Below are positions 8,936 to 17,329 of a DNA stretch of 64,000 nt, in pieces (within the stretch, counting starts at the first letter, position 1; every line of letters begins with the position of its first letter). The notes beneath the pieces are model-generated. The model had not been told where the DNA came from, made no database searches, and saw only the letters and a list, made by a program, of their open reading frames with translations. Origin of the DNA: JAHQVI01 sp050330195 (GTDB lineage: Bacteria; Pseudomonadota; Alphaproteobacteria; Rhizobiales; Rhodomicrobiaceae); contig JBHJOB010000020.1 of assembly GCA_050330195.1 (NCBI GenBank), positions 123,521-187,520 of the forward strand, given 5' to 3'. The position numbers and the translations under genes were made by a program.

Positions 8936-9796
8936 CTATAGCTCCCCGACCGTCAGCAAATGCGAAATGCGATCATGGCGGAAAACCGGGCCATCCTTGC
9001 ACACGAAGACCGGCCCAAGCTGGCAATGGCCGCAATGGCCAATCGCGCATTTCATGTTCCGCTCCATGGAGAGATAGACAGCATCCGGCGCGACACCCGC
9101 ATCGCGCAACGCCATGATCGAATAGCGCATCATGATCTCCGGTCCGCAGACCATGGCAATGCAGTTCATTGGGTCAAAGCTGGCGCGCGCGATCAGCTTG
9201 GGGACGACACCAACGTCGCCATGCCAATCCGTATCCGCAATATCGACGGTGACGGCCACCTCGATGCCGTGCCGCCGCCATTCGTCGAACTCATCGCGGA
9301 ACAGGATCTGCGCCGGATTGCGCGCACCGTACATGACAGCAATCTTTCCGTAGCGATCCCTTTCGGCCTGCAGCGCATAAATAGCGGGGCGCAGCGGCGC
9401 CAGCCCCAGACCGCCAGCCACGAGAACGACATCTTGTCCGGCAGCGTCCGCGACCGGCCAGCCGACGCCGAAAGGTCCGCGCAGTCCGAGCCAGTCGCCC
9501 GTCGTCAAGCGCGTCAACGCCGCCGAGACCGGGCCGACCGCGCGGATCGTATGGATGAGGCGGCGTTGATCCGCCGGCGGACCGCTGATGCTAACCGGAA
9601 TTTCGCCGACGCCGAAAACGGCAAGCATGTTGAACTGCCCCGGTGTGAATTCGGGCAAAGCGGCTTCGTCAATGCCAATCGTCAGCGTCACCACATCGGC
9701 CAGATCCGGGCGCACATCCAGTATGCGCGCCGGGACCGGCGTCATGGGATCGCGGCCGCGTGAGCCGGTCGGCTCCGTATTATTTGGACGCGCCAT
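8936..9796 (-). CDS. hydG: Hydrogenase gamma subunit, FAD/NAD(P)-binding oxidoreductase
   Basis: Flavoprotein module that exchanges electrons with NAD(P). It is a ferredoxin-reductase-type fold: a beta-barrel FAD domain with FTPGQFNML and PVSISGP, a Rossmann NAD(P) domain with GGLGLAPLRPAIY and CGPEIMM, then a C-terminal cysteine cluster (CAIGHCGHCQLG and VCKDGP) of the dihydroorotate-dehydrogenase electron-transfer type that binds [2Fe-2S]. The start is uncertain: ATG at 9796 gives 286 residues and overlaps the preceding gene by 17 bases; ATG at 9745 is a shorter option. Neither has a strong ribosome-binding site. Confidence 0.9.
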   Translation of the reverse strand: MARPNNTEPTGSRGRDPMTPVPARILDVRPDLADVVTLTIGIDEAALPEFTPGQFNMLAVFGVGEIPVSISGPPADQRRLIHTIRAVGPVSAALTRLTTGDWLGLRGPFGVGWPVADAAGQDVVLVAGGLGLAPLRPAIYALQAERDRYGKIAVMYGARNPAQILFRDEFDEWRRHGIEVAVTVDIADTDWHGDVGVVPKLIARASFDPMNCIAMVCGPEIMMRYSIMALRDAGVAPDAVYLSMERNMKCAIGHCGHCQLGPVFVCKDGPVFRHDRISHLLTVGEL

Positions 9797-10247
9797 AGAC
9801 ATCGAGGATCTGCATTCGCGTTGCATGGAGCCGCTCGATCAGGACCGGCACGAAACGTTTCATCATCTCATAGCCGAGATGATGGTCGCTCTCGCATTTG
9901 TTGCGCAGGCATTTGGCATCCACGGCAATGGCCCGGACGGGCACAAGCGCCTTTGCATCGTGGCTCCAGCGATAGGGCGGAATGAGCCAGGACACGCCAA
10001 CGACCTCTCCTTCGCCAACGGTCTGGAAAATCATGTCCCCACGCTCGGGCGAGCTGATCTGCAGGGCCACCCGTCCCTCGCGGATGAGATAAAGCTGATC
10101 CGCATCGGTACCTTCGCGCAACAGGAACTGCCCGGCATCAAACCGGGCATTCTTGCAGCAGCCCGCCACGAGATCGCAAAACCCCTGATCAAGGCCGGCG
10201 AAAAAACGGTGCTCACTGACGATACGTTCAAGGCTCTCGATGCTCAT
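9780..10247 (-). CDS. Stand-alone cyclic-nucleotide-binding domain protein within the hydrogenase operon
   Basis: This 155-residue protein consists of one CAP/Crp-type effector domain (about residues 15-130; FDAGQFLLREGTDADQLYLI and GEGEVVGVSWLIPP) and a short helical tail. There is no helix-turn-helix after it, so it is not a complete Crp/FNR regulator. ATG at 10247 lies four bases after the hydB stop, with GAGGCGG as ribosome-binding site, and its end overlaps hydG. Position between two structural subunits suggests it binds the complex or controls its activity in response to a nucleotide. That role is inference. The Arg and Glu expected to contact the cyclic phosphate are not clearly conserved. 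Confidence 0.85.
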   Translation of the reverse strand: MSIESLERIVSEHRFFAGLDQGFCDLVAGCCKNARFDAGQFLLREGTDADQLYLIREGRVALQISSPERGDMIFQTVGEGEVVGVSWLIPPYRWSHDAKALVPVRAIAVDAKCLRNKCESDHHLGYEMMKRFVPVLIERLHATRMQILDVYGASK

Positions 10248-10251
10248 GGCT

Positions 10252-11376
10252 TCATTCCGCCTCGCTGTCCGCGATGGCGCGGACTTCTTCCGTTATGTCG
10301 ATGCCGACCGGACACCATGTAATGCAGCGGCCGCAACCGACACATCCGGACGTGTCGAACTGATCGTGCCAGGTTGAAAGTTTGTGTGTGAGCCATTGCC
10401 GGTATCGAGATTTCGTGGAGGCGCGCACGCTGCCGCCATGCACATAGGAATGATCCATCGTGAAGCAACTGTCCCACCGCCTGCTTCGCGACGTTTCAAG
10501 CCCGGCAAGATCGCTTTCGTCCTCGACGCTGGTGCAAAAGCAGGTCGGGCAGACCATCGTGCAATTGGCGCAGGAGAGGCACCGTTCGGCGACGTCGTCC
10601 CAACGGGGATGTTCAAGGTTGCGCATCAGCAGATCGCGGACGTTTTCGGCGGGCATGTGACGGCCCATGGATGCCGCAGTGTGCTCAATGACGGCATCGG
10701 CGGCGGCGATTTCCTCATCTGTCGCCGGACGCCCGGTCAGGGCCGAAAGGCGTTCGCGTCCCCGCTCGGTGCCGGCTTCGGCGACGAAGATGTGCTCCGT
10801 GGAATTCTTGAGGATTTCGGTAAGCGCTATGTCGAAGCCGATCTCCGCTTTCGGTCCCGCATTCATGGATGCGCAGAAGCATGTCGCTCCGGCTTTTGAG
10901 CAATTGACCGCAACGATGAATGCGCCTTCGCGCCGCGCGCGATAATCCTCGTCAATATAAGGGCCACCAAGAAAGACCCGGTCCTGTATCGCAATGGCGT
11001 TGAGTTCGCAGGCGCGCACGCCGATAAAGGCGAATCGATCCGTACACGGCGGCTCTTGGACGATTTCGGGCGGGCCGGCGCCATGCCTTGCCTTCCATAG
11101 CGGCAGGACCGGCGGATGAAGAAACTGCTTCCATGAGTGCGGGCCGACTGCAAAGCCGAACAGCGCGTCATCGTTCCTGTCCGCGAGCCGGTAGTGCCCG
11201 GCCTCCTGCTCATCGGTGCGGCCGCGTGGAAGGTCGTCAACGCTTTCGATATCGGCGTAAACGATCGCCCTGTCGCGAACCGACGGGCCGATCGTGCGAA
11301 ATCCGGATTCGCGGAGCTGCCGGAGAAGCGCCTGCAGGCCGTCGATGGTCAGCACTGTCTTCCCGGTTGGCTGCAT
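10252..11376 (-). CDS. hydB: Hydrogenase beta subunit, 4Fe-4S dicluster protein
   Basis: Electron-transfer subunit of the soluble hydrogenase. The 374-residue protein has a central HydB/DsrA-like domain (FIGVRACELNAIAIQDRVF; NCSKAGATCFC) and two C-terminal ferredoxin motifs, CLSCANCTMVCPTCFC and CVGCGRCITWCPVGID, fitting two [4Fe-4S] clusters. ATG at 11376 is chosen because the FNR box at 11439-11452 puts the expected transcription start near 11404; the longer reading from 11439 would begin inside the box. GAGG lies close upstream of the chosen ATG. It is the first gene of the six-gene operon hydB-cNMP-hydG-hydD-hydA-protease. Confidence 0.9.
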   Translation of the reverse strand: MQPTGKTVLTIDGLQALLRQLRESGFRTIGPSVRDRAIVYADIESVDDLPRGRTDEQEAGHYRLADRNDDALFGFAVGPHSWKQFLHPPVLPLWKARHGAGPPEIVQEPPCTDRFAFIGVRACELNAIAIQDRVFLGGPYIDEDYRARREGAFIVAVNCSKAGATCFCASMNAGPKAEIGFDIALTEILKNSTEHIFVAEAGTERGRERLSALTGRPATDEEIAAADAVIEHTAASMGRHMPAENVRDLLMRNLEHPRWDDVAERCLSCANCTMVCPTCFCTSVEDESDLAGLETSRSRRWDSCFTMDHSYVHGGSVRASTKSRYRQWLTHKLSTWHDQFDTSGCVGCGRCITWCPVGIDITEEVRAIADSEAE

Positions 11377-11405
11377 TGCCTCGTCAATCGCTGCGGCGGA
11401 GTTAA

Positions 11406-11452
11406 CGCATACCATCATGAGTTCAGCGCAGGCGCGCATTGATGAAGATCAA
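11406..11452 (-). promoter_or_regulatory. FNR-type box before the hydrogenase operon
   Basis: TTGATGAAGATCAA at 11439-11452 is a perfect FNR/FixK palindrome. With the box centred at -41.5, transcription toward hydB would start near 11404. A convincing -10 was not seen (TATGCG at 11411-11406 or GATGGT at 11416-11411 are the options). Confidence 0.7.
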
Positions 11453-11511
11453 CGCCGGGACCGCAAGCCGCGCCGAAAGGCCTCCGATCACGAATGTTCT
11501 CGCAATTCGGT

Positions 11512-11553
11512 TTAACAAATGTCAACACGTCGCATCCATGCTTTCGGTAATCT
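11512..11553 (+). promoter_or_regulatory. Candidate FNR-type promoter of the treT-like gene
   Basis: TTAACAAATGTCAA (11512-11525) matches the FNR consensus with one mismatch. TAATCT at 11548-11553, a good -10, is centred 32 bases downstream, as expected for class II activation. The inferred start of transcription is near 11560. Confidence 0.5.
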
Positions 11554-11680
11554 TCCCCGTCAATCCAGTAAAATTCAATTTCGGAGAATTTCGATTTCAG
11601 TTGCTTGATGTCTGTCAATGCGGCCCTCGCAGATGAAGCCTTTAATGGCGTCGGCTTCACGAACGGGCGCGCTGAAAATC

Positions 11681-12928
11681 ATGGTAGCTACAAAAAGCAC
11701 ACTCCTGAGGACGCCGTCGCTGACGCGGGTTGAGGATTTCACGAACCTGATTGGTGAACAGGCGACCGACCGCATATTGGCGAAAGCCGGCCGCCTTGCC
11801 GATTTTCATGTCACGCATATCAACTCGACCTATTATGGCGGCGGCGTCGCGCAACTCCTCGGCTCACTGACGTTGTTGATGAATCTGGCGGGTGTCAGGA
11901 CCGAATGGCGCGTCATCGAAGGGCGGCCGGATTTCTTCAGCATCACCAAGAAAATGCATAATGCACTGCAAGGTGGTGAGATCAATCTGACCGAGTTGAA
12001 GACGCATATCTACGAAGAAGTCGCCTACGAGAATGCGCTTCGCAACCATCTCGATCATGACCTCGTGATCGTCCATGATCCACAACCGCTGCCGCTCATC
12101 AATTGCTACCGCAAGAAATCGCCTTGGATCTGGCGTTGCCACGTCGATCTGTCTCATCCGCACCCGGAGTTATGGCAATATCTGACGCCGTTTATCGAGA
12201 ACTATGACGCCGTCGTCCTGTCGCTTCCCGAATATGCACAGAAGCTGACGACACAGCAGCGGTTCATCATGCCGGGCATCGATCCCTTCTCGACAACGAA
12301 CAAGGATCTCTCGGATGCGGAAATCGAGAATCGGCTGCAACGGTACAATATCCCGACCGACCTGCCGCTGGTCGTCCAGGTCTCGCGCTTTGACAAATGG
12401 AAAGACCCGCAAGGCGTGATCGAGGCCTTTCGCATCGCCCGGAAACAGGTGGACTGCACGCTGGTGCTCGTGGGCAATGTGGCGACCGACGATCCGGAAG
12501 GACAGGAGATGTACGAATCTCTTTCCGACAAGCATGAAGAGCGCATACGGATCCTGTCCGTACAGGACTCCGCCTTCGTGAACGCACTTCAACGCCGCGC
12601 TGATGTCGTGCTGCAAAAATCGACGCGCGAGGGATTCGGCCTGACCGTGACCGAAGCGATGTGGAAGGGCACGCCCGTCATTGGCGGAAATGTCGGCGGC
12701 ATCCGTCACCAGATCAGCGATGGCGTCAACGGATTTCTCGTCGATAGCATCGAGGAGGCAGCCGAGCGCATCGTGACGCTTCTGAAGGACGGCGATCTGC
12801 GCAGACGCATGGGAGAGGCGGCAAAGGAGACCGTGCGCCAGAAATTCCTGATCACGCGGCTGATGGAAGACTGGCTCGACCTGACGGGAGCCTTTGAAGC
12901 GCATTTTCGATTGAAGGGAACGGGCTAA
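11681..12928 (+). CDS. treT: GT4 glycosyltransferase, trehalose synthase (TreT) type
   Basis: Likely joins glucose from a nucleotide sugar to free glucose to make trehalose, or runs in reverse. The 415-residue protein aligns by eye with TreT: an N-terminal HINSTYYGGGVAQLL motif (compare HVNSTPIGGGVAEIL in archaeal TreT), VIHDPQPLP-like sequence at VIVHDPQPLPLI, VSRFDKWKDPQGVI and the GT-B signature EGFGLTVTEAMWKGTPVIGG with both glutamates. No start has a clear ribosome-binding site; ATG at 11618, 11633 and 11645 are in-frame alternatives that add up to 21 residues. It is divergent from the hydrogenase operon. A trehalose role under low oxygen is inferred from its promoter and neighbours. Confidence 0.82.
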   Translation: MVATKSTLLRTPSLTRVEDFTNLIGEQATDRILAKAGRLADFHVTHINSTYYGGGVAQLLGSLTLLMNLAGVRTEWRVIEGRPDFFSITKKMHNALQGGEINLTELKTHIYEEVAYENALRNHLDHDLVIVHDPQPLPLINCYRKKSPWIWRCHVDLSHPHPELWQYLTPFIENYDAVVLSLPEYAQKLTTQQRFIMPGIDPFSTTNKDLSDAEIENRLQRYNIPTDLPLVVQVSRFDKWKDPQGVIEAFRIARKQVDCTLVLVGNVATDDPEGQEMYESLSDKHEERIRILSVQDSAFVNALQRRADVVLQKSTREGFGLTVTEAMWKGTPVIGGNVGGIRHQISDGVNGFLVDSIEEAAERIVTLLKDGDLRRRMGEAAKETVRQKFLITRLMEDWLDLTGAFEAHFRLKGTG

Positions 12929-12992
12929 AGCCAGCTTCGATCAATTGGGCAAAATCCCCGCCTTCACGGGGGGATAAGCTTTTCGCAAAACG
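12925..12992 (+). repeat. Stop-linked dispersed repeat, copy A, with terminator-like hairpin
   Basis: Begins with the treT stop codon (CTAAAGCCAG) and contains AATTGGG, a hairpin with stem ATCCCC (12954-12959) and GGGGAT (12970-12975), then AAGCTTTTC. It aligns over about 65 bases with copy B at 21709-21773 and in its first part with copy C at 20881-20907. It probably also terminates treT. Confidence 0.6.
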
Positions 12993-13064
12993 CCGAAATT
13001 GAGACGAAGCGCATTCCGTAGCCTGAACGTGCGATGCTCTCGTTGCCACGAAGGAGATACCCAG

Positions 13065-15521
13065 ATGAACAACGGACATGAAAAATCGAACATTGTCTGG
13101 TTCGAGCATCTCGGACGCAGCGATGTTGCAACCGTTGGCGGCAAGAATGCGTCCCTGGGGGAAATGGTTCAAAATCTCGGACAGAAGGGCGTATACGTTC
13201 CAGGCGGCTTTGCAACAACAGCCGATGCCTACTGGCGTTATATCGACCATAACGAACTGCGCGTGCTCATTGCGGGTTTCCTCGATGATCATGAATCCGG
13301 ACGGGCTACGCTCGCGGAAACGGGAAGCGGGATCAGGCAGGCGATCCTTCGCGGCGACTGGCCGGCCGACATTGCCGAGGCGATCCGTGACGCTTATGCT
13401 GAGTTGGGGAACAGGGCAGGCAAGCCGGATGTCGATGTCGCCGTGCGTTCAAGCGCAACCGCCGAGGATCTGCCCGATGCAAGCTTTGCCGGTCAACAGG
13501 AGACCTTCCTGAACATTCGCGGCAAGGACGCTCTGCTTGACGCGTGCCGGCGCTGCTACGCCTCACTTTTCACCGACCGGGCCATCAGCTACCGGCAAGC
13601 CAAGGGTTTCGACCATCTCAAGGTGGCGCTCTCGATTGGCGTTCAAAGAATGGTGCGCTCCGATCTGGGAGGCGCCGGGGTGATGTTTTCCATCGACACG
13701 GAAACCGGCTTCAAGGATCTCGTGCTGATCGACGCCGCCTGGGGCCTGGGCGAGAATGTCGTTCAGGGTACGGTCGATCCGGACGAGTATCAGGTCTTCA
13801 AGCCGCTTCTGGACAATCCGACGTACGCACCGGTCATGGAGAAGAAGCTCGGGGCCAAAACCCAGAAAATGATCTATGCGGATGAAAATGGGCGCACGAC
13901 GCGCAACGTTCCGACGTCAAAGCTGGAGCGGCGGACCTTCGTGCTTGATGATGAAGAAATCGCTACGCTTGCCCGCTGGGCCAGACTGATCGAGACGCAT
14001 TATGGTTGTCCCATGGATATCGAATGGGCGAAGGACGGCGAGACGGGCGAAATCTTCATCGTTCAGGCGCGGCCGGAAACCGTGCAGTCGCGGCAGACCG
14101 ATGCGTCCTTGAAATCCTACCGGATCATTTCCAAGGGCAGGAAATTGATCGCTGGGCTGAGCATTGGCAATGCCGTGGTTGCCGGTCGCGCCTGCCTGAT
14201 CGAGAGCGCGTCGGACATCGACAGCTTCGTCGACGGCTCCATCCTCGTCACCGGCACGACCGATCCCGACTGGGTTCCGATCATGAAGCGAGCCGCGGCA
14301 ATCATCACCGATCACGGAGGACGCACCTCCCATGCCGCCATTGTCAGCCGCGAACTGGGCCTGCCCGCCATCGTCGGAACGGGGAAAGCGACGCAGGTTC
14401 TGCATGATGGGCAGGATCTGACGGTCTCTTGCGCGGAGGGAAGCGAAGGCTTCGTCTATGAAGGCCTGGCGGAATATGAAGCCGAGGAAGTCAGCCTCGG
14501 CGACATTCCCGCCACGAAAACGAAAATCATGCTGAATCTTGCCAATCCGTCGGCTGCTTTTCGCTGGTGGCGTTTGCCGGCGGACGGCGTCGGACTGGCG
14601 CGAATGGAATTCGTCATCAGCAATCACGTCAGGATCCATCCGATGGCGCTGGTCCATTTCGACCGTCTGGAGGACGACGACGCCAGACGCACGATCCTTG
14701 AGCTGACGGAAGGCTATGACGACAAGACGGATTATTTCGTCGATCGCCTGGCGCGCGGGCTGGCCCGCATCGCGGCTTCGCAGTTTCCCCGGCCGGTGAT
14801 AATCCGCATGAGCGATTTCAAGACGAACGAATATGCAGGATTGATTGGCGGCGCAGCTTTCGAGCCAAGGGAAGAAAATCCCATGATCGGCTTTCGCGGC
14901 GCCTCGCGCTATTATTCGCCGCGTTATGAGGCGGGCTTCGCACTAGAATGCCGCGCCATTCGCGACCTTCGCGAAAAGCTCGGCTTCACGAATGTCATTC
15001 CGATGATCCCGTTCTGCCGGTCACCGGGGGAAGCGGATCGTGTTCTTGAGGTGATGGCGGGTAATGGACTCAAGCGTGGCGAAAACGCCTTGCAGATCTA
15101 TGTGATGTGCGAAATTCCCGCCAATGTGATCCTGGCAAGGGAATTTGCCTCACGCTTCGATGGTTTCTCCATAGGCAGCAACGATCTCACCCAGCTCACA
15201 TTGGGCATCGACCGTGATTCGGAAGATCTGGCCGACCTGTTCGATGAGAGCGATGCGGCCGTGAAATGGATGATCGAGCGCGTCATCGCCGAGGCGCATG
15301 ATGCGGGCACGAAGGTCGGTCTGTGCGGGCAGGCGCCGAGCGACGATCCCGCCTTTGCGGAGTTCCTGGTCGCCTGCGGCATCGACTCCATATCGGTCAG
15401 CCCGGACAGTTTCATTGCGGTAAAACACCACGTAGCCAGGGCGGAAGGGACTCGCCCCGGCGTCGATCATTCTGCTGATACAGCCAACCCACGCCGCGTG
15501 GACGGTGTTCGGCGAGGATAG
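13065..15521 (+). CDS. ppsA: Phosphoenolpyruvate synthase
   Basis: Converts pyruvate, ATP and water to phosphoenolpyruvate, AMP and phosphate; it feeds gluconeogenesis. The 818-residue protein has the N-terminal ATP-binding domain (VGGKNASLGEM; AVRSSATAEDLPDASFAGQQETFLN), the phosphohistidine domain GGRTSHAAIVSRELGLPAIVG-type signature with His423, and the C-terminal PEP/pyruvate barrel (FSIGSNDLTQLTLGIDRDS; CGQAPSDDPAFAEFLV). The N-terminal pattern is that of PpsA and not of pyruvate phosphate dikinase. ATG at 13065 has AAGGAG eight bases upstream. It lies 136 bases after treT, separated by a terminator-like repeat. Confidence 0.95.
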   Translation: MNNGHEKSNIVWFEHLGRSDVATVGGKNASLGEMVQNLGQKGVYVPGGFATTADAYWRYIDHNELRVLIAGFLDDHESGRATLAETGSGIRQAILRGDWPADIAEAIRDAYAELGNRAGKPDVDVAVRSSATAEDLPDASFAGQQETFLNIRGKDALLDACRRCYASLFTDRAISYRQAKGFDHLKVALSIGVQRMVRSDLGGAGVMFSIDTETGFKDLVLIDAAWGLGENVVQGTVDPDEYQVFKPLLDNPTYAPVMEKKLGAKTQKMIYADENGRTTRNVPTSKLERRTFVLDDEEIATLARWARLIETHYGCPMDIEWAKDGETGEIFIVQARPETVQSRQTDASLKSYRIISKGRKLIAGLSIGNAVVAGRACLIESASDIDSFVDGSILVTGTTDPDWVPIMKRAAAIITDHGGRTSHAAIVSRELGLPAIVGTGKATQVLHDGQDLTVSCAEGSEGFVYEGLAEYEAEEVSLGDIPATKTKIMLNLANPSAAFRWWRLPADGVGLARMEFVISNHVRIHPMALVHFDRLEDDDARRTILELTEGYDDKTDYFVDRLARGLARIAASQFPRPVIIRMSDFKTNEYAGLIGGAAFEPREENPMIGFRGASRYYSPRYEAGFALECRAIRDLREKLGFTNVIPMIPFCRSPGEADRVLEVMAGNGLKRGENALQIYVMCEIPANVILAREFASRFDGFSIGSNDLTQLTLGIDRDSEDLADLFDESDAAVKWMIERVIAEAHDAGTKVGLCGQAPSDDPAFAEFLVACGIDSISVSPDSFIAVKHHVARAEGTRPGVDHSADTANPRRVDGVRRG

Positions 15522-15529
15522 GGGCCGGT

Positions 15530-15547
15530 GAGCGGTCAGCACCGCTC
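15530..15547 (+). terminator. Hairpin after ppsA
   Basis: A perfect 7-bp stem, GAGCGGT (15530-15536) and ACCGCTC (15541-15547), with tetraloop CAGC, lies nine bases after the ppsA stop. There is no U tract. Confidence 0.4.
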
Positions 15548-15692
15548 CGGTGCCGACCGGGCTGCTCGTGGCAAGGAGAAGACTTCTTCCGACAAAAAAC
15601 ATCCTTTGGAAAAGACCCGAATTTGCTTGCTGTCGAACGCAACCCAGAGTTGATTGAGCTTTCGATGTTGATGAATTTCCTTTGGATAGGCT

Positions 15693-16400
15693 ATGAACCT
15701 CTTAGCAAAGACGCAGCGCTTTTTGTCGCCACAAGCTCGCGAACTCCAAAAAGAGGTCGATCAGTTACCTTGGTTTCACCAGATTGATTTCGGTGGCGGA
15801 GTTGTCACCAAAGGACGCAGCAAAATAGGACATCTTAATGCCCGAGCTGATGTTTTTTTTGCGAACAGCATTGTAAAGAATCGTACTTTTCTCGATGTGG
15901 GATGTTGGGACGGGTATAATAGTCTTCTTGCTCTAAGAAAAGGCGCGAGCCGTGTGCTAGCCACCGATCATTTTGCATGGTCGGAACATTGTTGGGGCGA
16001 CCGTAGGGCTTTTGAACTCGTCCGCAAGCATCTCGCCCCTCAAATCGAGGTCGCTGAGCTTGAACTTTCGGAAGTGAAAGTCGATCGGATCGGTAGCTTT
16101 GAAGTTGTGTTATTCGCAGGCGTATTCTATCATTTGCGAAATCCATTTTGTGTTTTACAGCAACTCGCTGAGCTAACTTCCGAGTGTCTAATTATTGAGA
16201 CTCACATTGACGCGATGGATATATCTCGTCCAGCAATGATCTTCTACCCGGGCGACACGTTGCATGGTGACTGTACTAATTGGTGGGGGCCAAATCCAAG
16301 TTGCATAGAAGCAATGCTTCGGGAAGTTGGTTTTGCAAGAATAGAAACGTCAATTGGTATTGTTCATGAAGAACGCGCGATATTTCGCGCGTTCCGCTAA
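15693..16400 (+). CDS. Class I SAM-dependent methyltransferase (CmoB/DUF1698-like)
   Basis: The 235-residue protein has the SAM motif FLDVGCWDGYNSLLALRKGA, an acidic loop VLATDHF, VVLFAGVFYHLRNPF and the late motif FYPGDTLHGDCTNWWGPNP, which is typical of DUF1698 relatives of the tRNA uridine-5-oxyacetate methyltransferase CmoB. Substrate is unknown; members of this group also occur in sugar and lipid-carrier gene clusters. The gene is visibly richer in A+T than its neighbours and uses TTA, ATA and AGA codons that are rare elsewhere in the window, so recent transfer is likely. It stands alone, convergent with the next gene. Confidence 0.82.
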   Translation: MNLLAKTQRFLSPQARELQKEVDQLPWFHQIDFGGGVVTKGRSKIGHLNARADVFFANSIVKNRTFLDVGCWDGYNSLLALRKGASRVLATDHFAWSEHCWGDRRAFELVRKHLAPQIEVAELELSEVKVDRIGSFEVVLFAGVFYHLRNPFCVLQQLAELTSECLIIETHIDAMDISRPAMIFYPGDTLHGDCTNWWGPNPSCIEAMLREVGFARIETSIGIVHEERAIFRAFR

Positions 16401-16440
16401 CTGGGCATACCGGCAAGCCCGCAGAACTTGCCATTATGCC
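16371..16440. terminator. Two nested inverted repeats between convergent genes
   Basis: GAACGCGCGA (16371-16380) and TCGCGCGTTC (16385-16394) form a perfect 10-bp stem with loop TATT inside the last codons of the methyltransferase. A second hairpin pairs GGCAT (16404-16408) with ATGCC (16436-16440) and GGCAAG (16412-16417) with CTTGCC (16427-16432). The second probably serves as a bidirectional terminator. Confidence 0.5.
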
Positions 16441-16456
16441 GGTCTCAGGCTGGTGA

Positions 16457-17329
16457 TCAGTCCCTGTTGAGCCGGGCGATCAGGCTAGACGTATCCCAGC
16501 GCTTGCCGCCCATCTTCTGCACTTCGGAGTAGAACTGATCGACCAGCGCGGTGACGGGCAGATGCGATCCGTTGCGCCGGGCCTCGGCGAGGCAGATCGA
16601 GAGATCCTTGCGCATCCAGTCGACGGCGAAACCGTGATCGAACTTGCCTGCGTTCATGGTTTCCCAGCGGTTTTCCATCTGCCACGATTGCGCCGCGCCC
16701 TTGGAGATCGTGTCGATGACGGCGGCAACGTCGAGCCCGGATTTCTGGGCGAAATGGATCGCTTCCGACAGGCCCTGAACCAGTCCGGCGATGCAGATCT
16801 GGTTGACCATCTTGGTCAACTGGCCCGAGCCGGCCGGACCGAGCAGCTTCACCGCGCGCGCGTAGTGATTGATGACCGGCTCAGCTCTGGCGAACACATC
16901 CTCATCGCCGCCGACCATCACGGTCAACGCGCCGTTCTCCGCGCCTGCCTGACCGCCCGACACCGGCGCATCCAGAAAGCCCGCGCCTTTCTCCCTGGCC
17001 GCCGCATACAGCTCGCGCGCCACGTCGGCAGAAGCCGTCGTGTTGTCGATGAAGATCGCGCCGGATTTGAGCGTCCCGAAAGCGCCGTCCGAACCTGTCG
17101 TCACCGAGCGCAGATCGTCGTCATTGCCAACGCACGCGAAGACGAAATCGGCATCCTTCGCGGCCTCGGCGGGCGTGCCGGCAGCGCTGCCGCCAAACTT
17201 GCCGACCCACTCGTCAGCCTTGGCGCGCGTGCGGTTGTAGACGGTCACATCCACACCGCCCTTGCTGCGGATGTGTCCGGCCATCGGAAAGCCCATCACT
17301 CCAAGACCGATCCAAGCCACTTTCGTCAT
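16457..17329 (-). CDS. Beta-hydroxyacid dehydrogenase, 3-hydroxyisobutyrate dehydrogenase / tartronate-semialdehyde reductase family
   Basis: NAD(P)-dependent oxidoreductase acting on a short beta-hydroxy acid. The 290-residue protein has the Rossmann start VAWIGLGVMGFPMAGHI, the substrate motif DAPVSGGQAGAENGALTVMVG (residues 120-140) and the catalytic lysine Lys173 in GSGQLTKMVNQI. These are full family signatures, but 3-hydroxyisobutyrate, tartronate semialdehyde and succinic semialdehyde reductases cannot be told apart here. ATG at 17329 follows GGGAG seven bases upstream. No valine or glyoxylate pathway genes flank it. Confidence 0.88.
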   Translation of the reverse strand: MTKVAWIGLGVMGFPMAGHIRSKGGVDVTVYNRTRAKADEWVGKFGGSAAGTPAEAAKDADFVFACVGNDDDLRSVTTGSDGAFGTLKSGAIFIDNTTASADVARELYAAAREKGAGFLDAPVSGGQAGAENGALTVMVGGDEDVFARAEPVINHYARAVKLLGPAGSGQLTKMVNQICIAGLVQGLSEAIHFAQKSGLDVAAVIDTISKGAAQSWQMENRWETMNAGKFDHGFAVDWMRKDLSICLAEARRNGSHLPVTALVDQFYSEVQKMGGKRWDTSSLIARLNRD

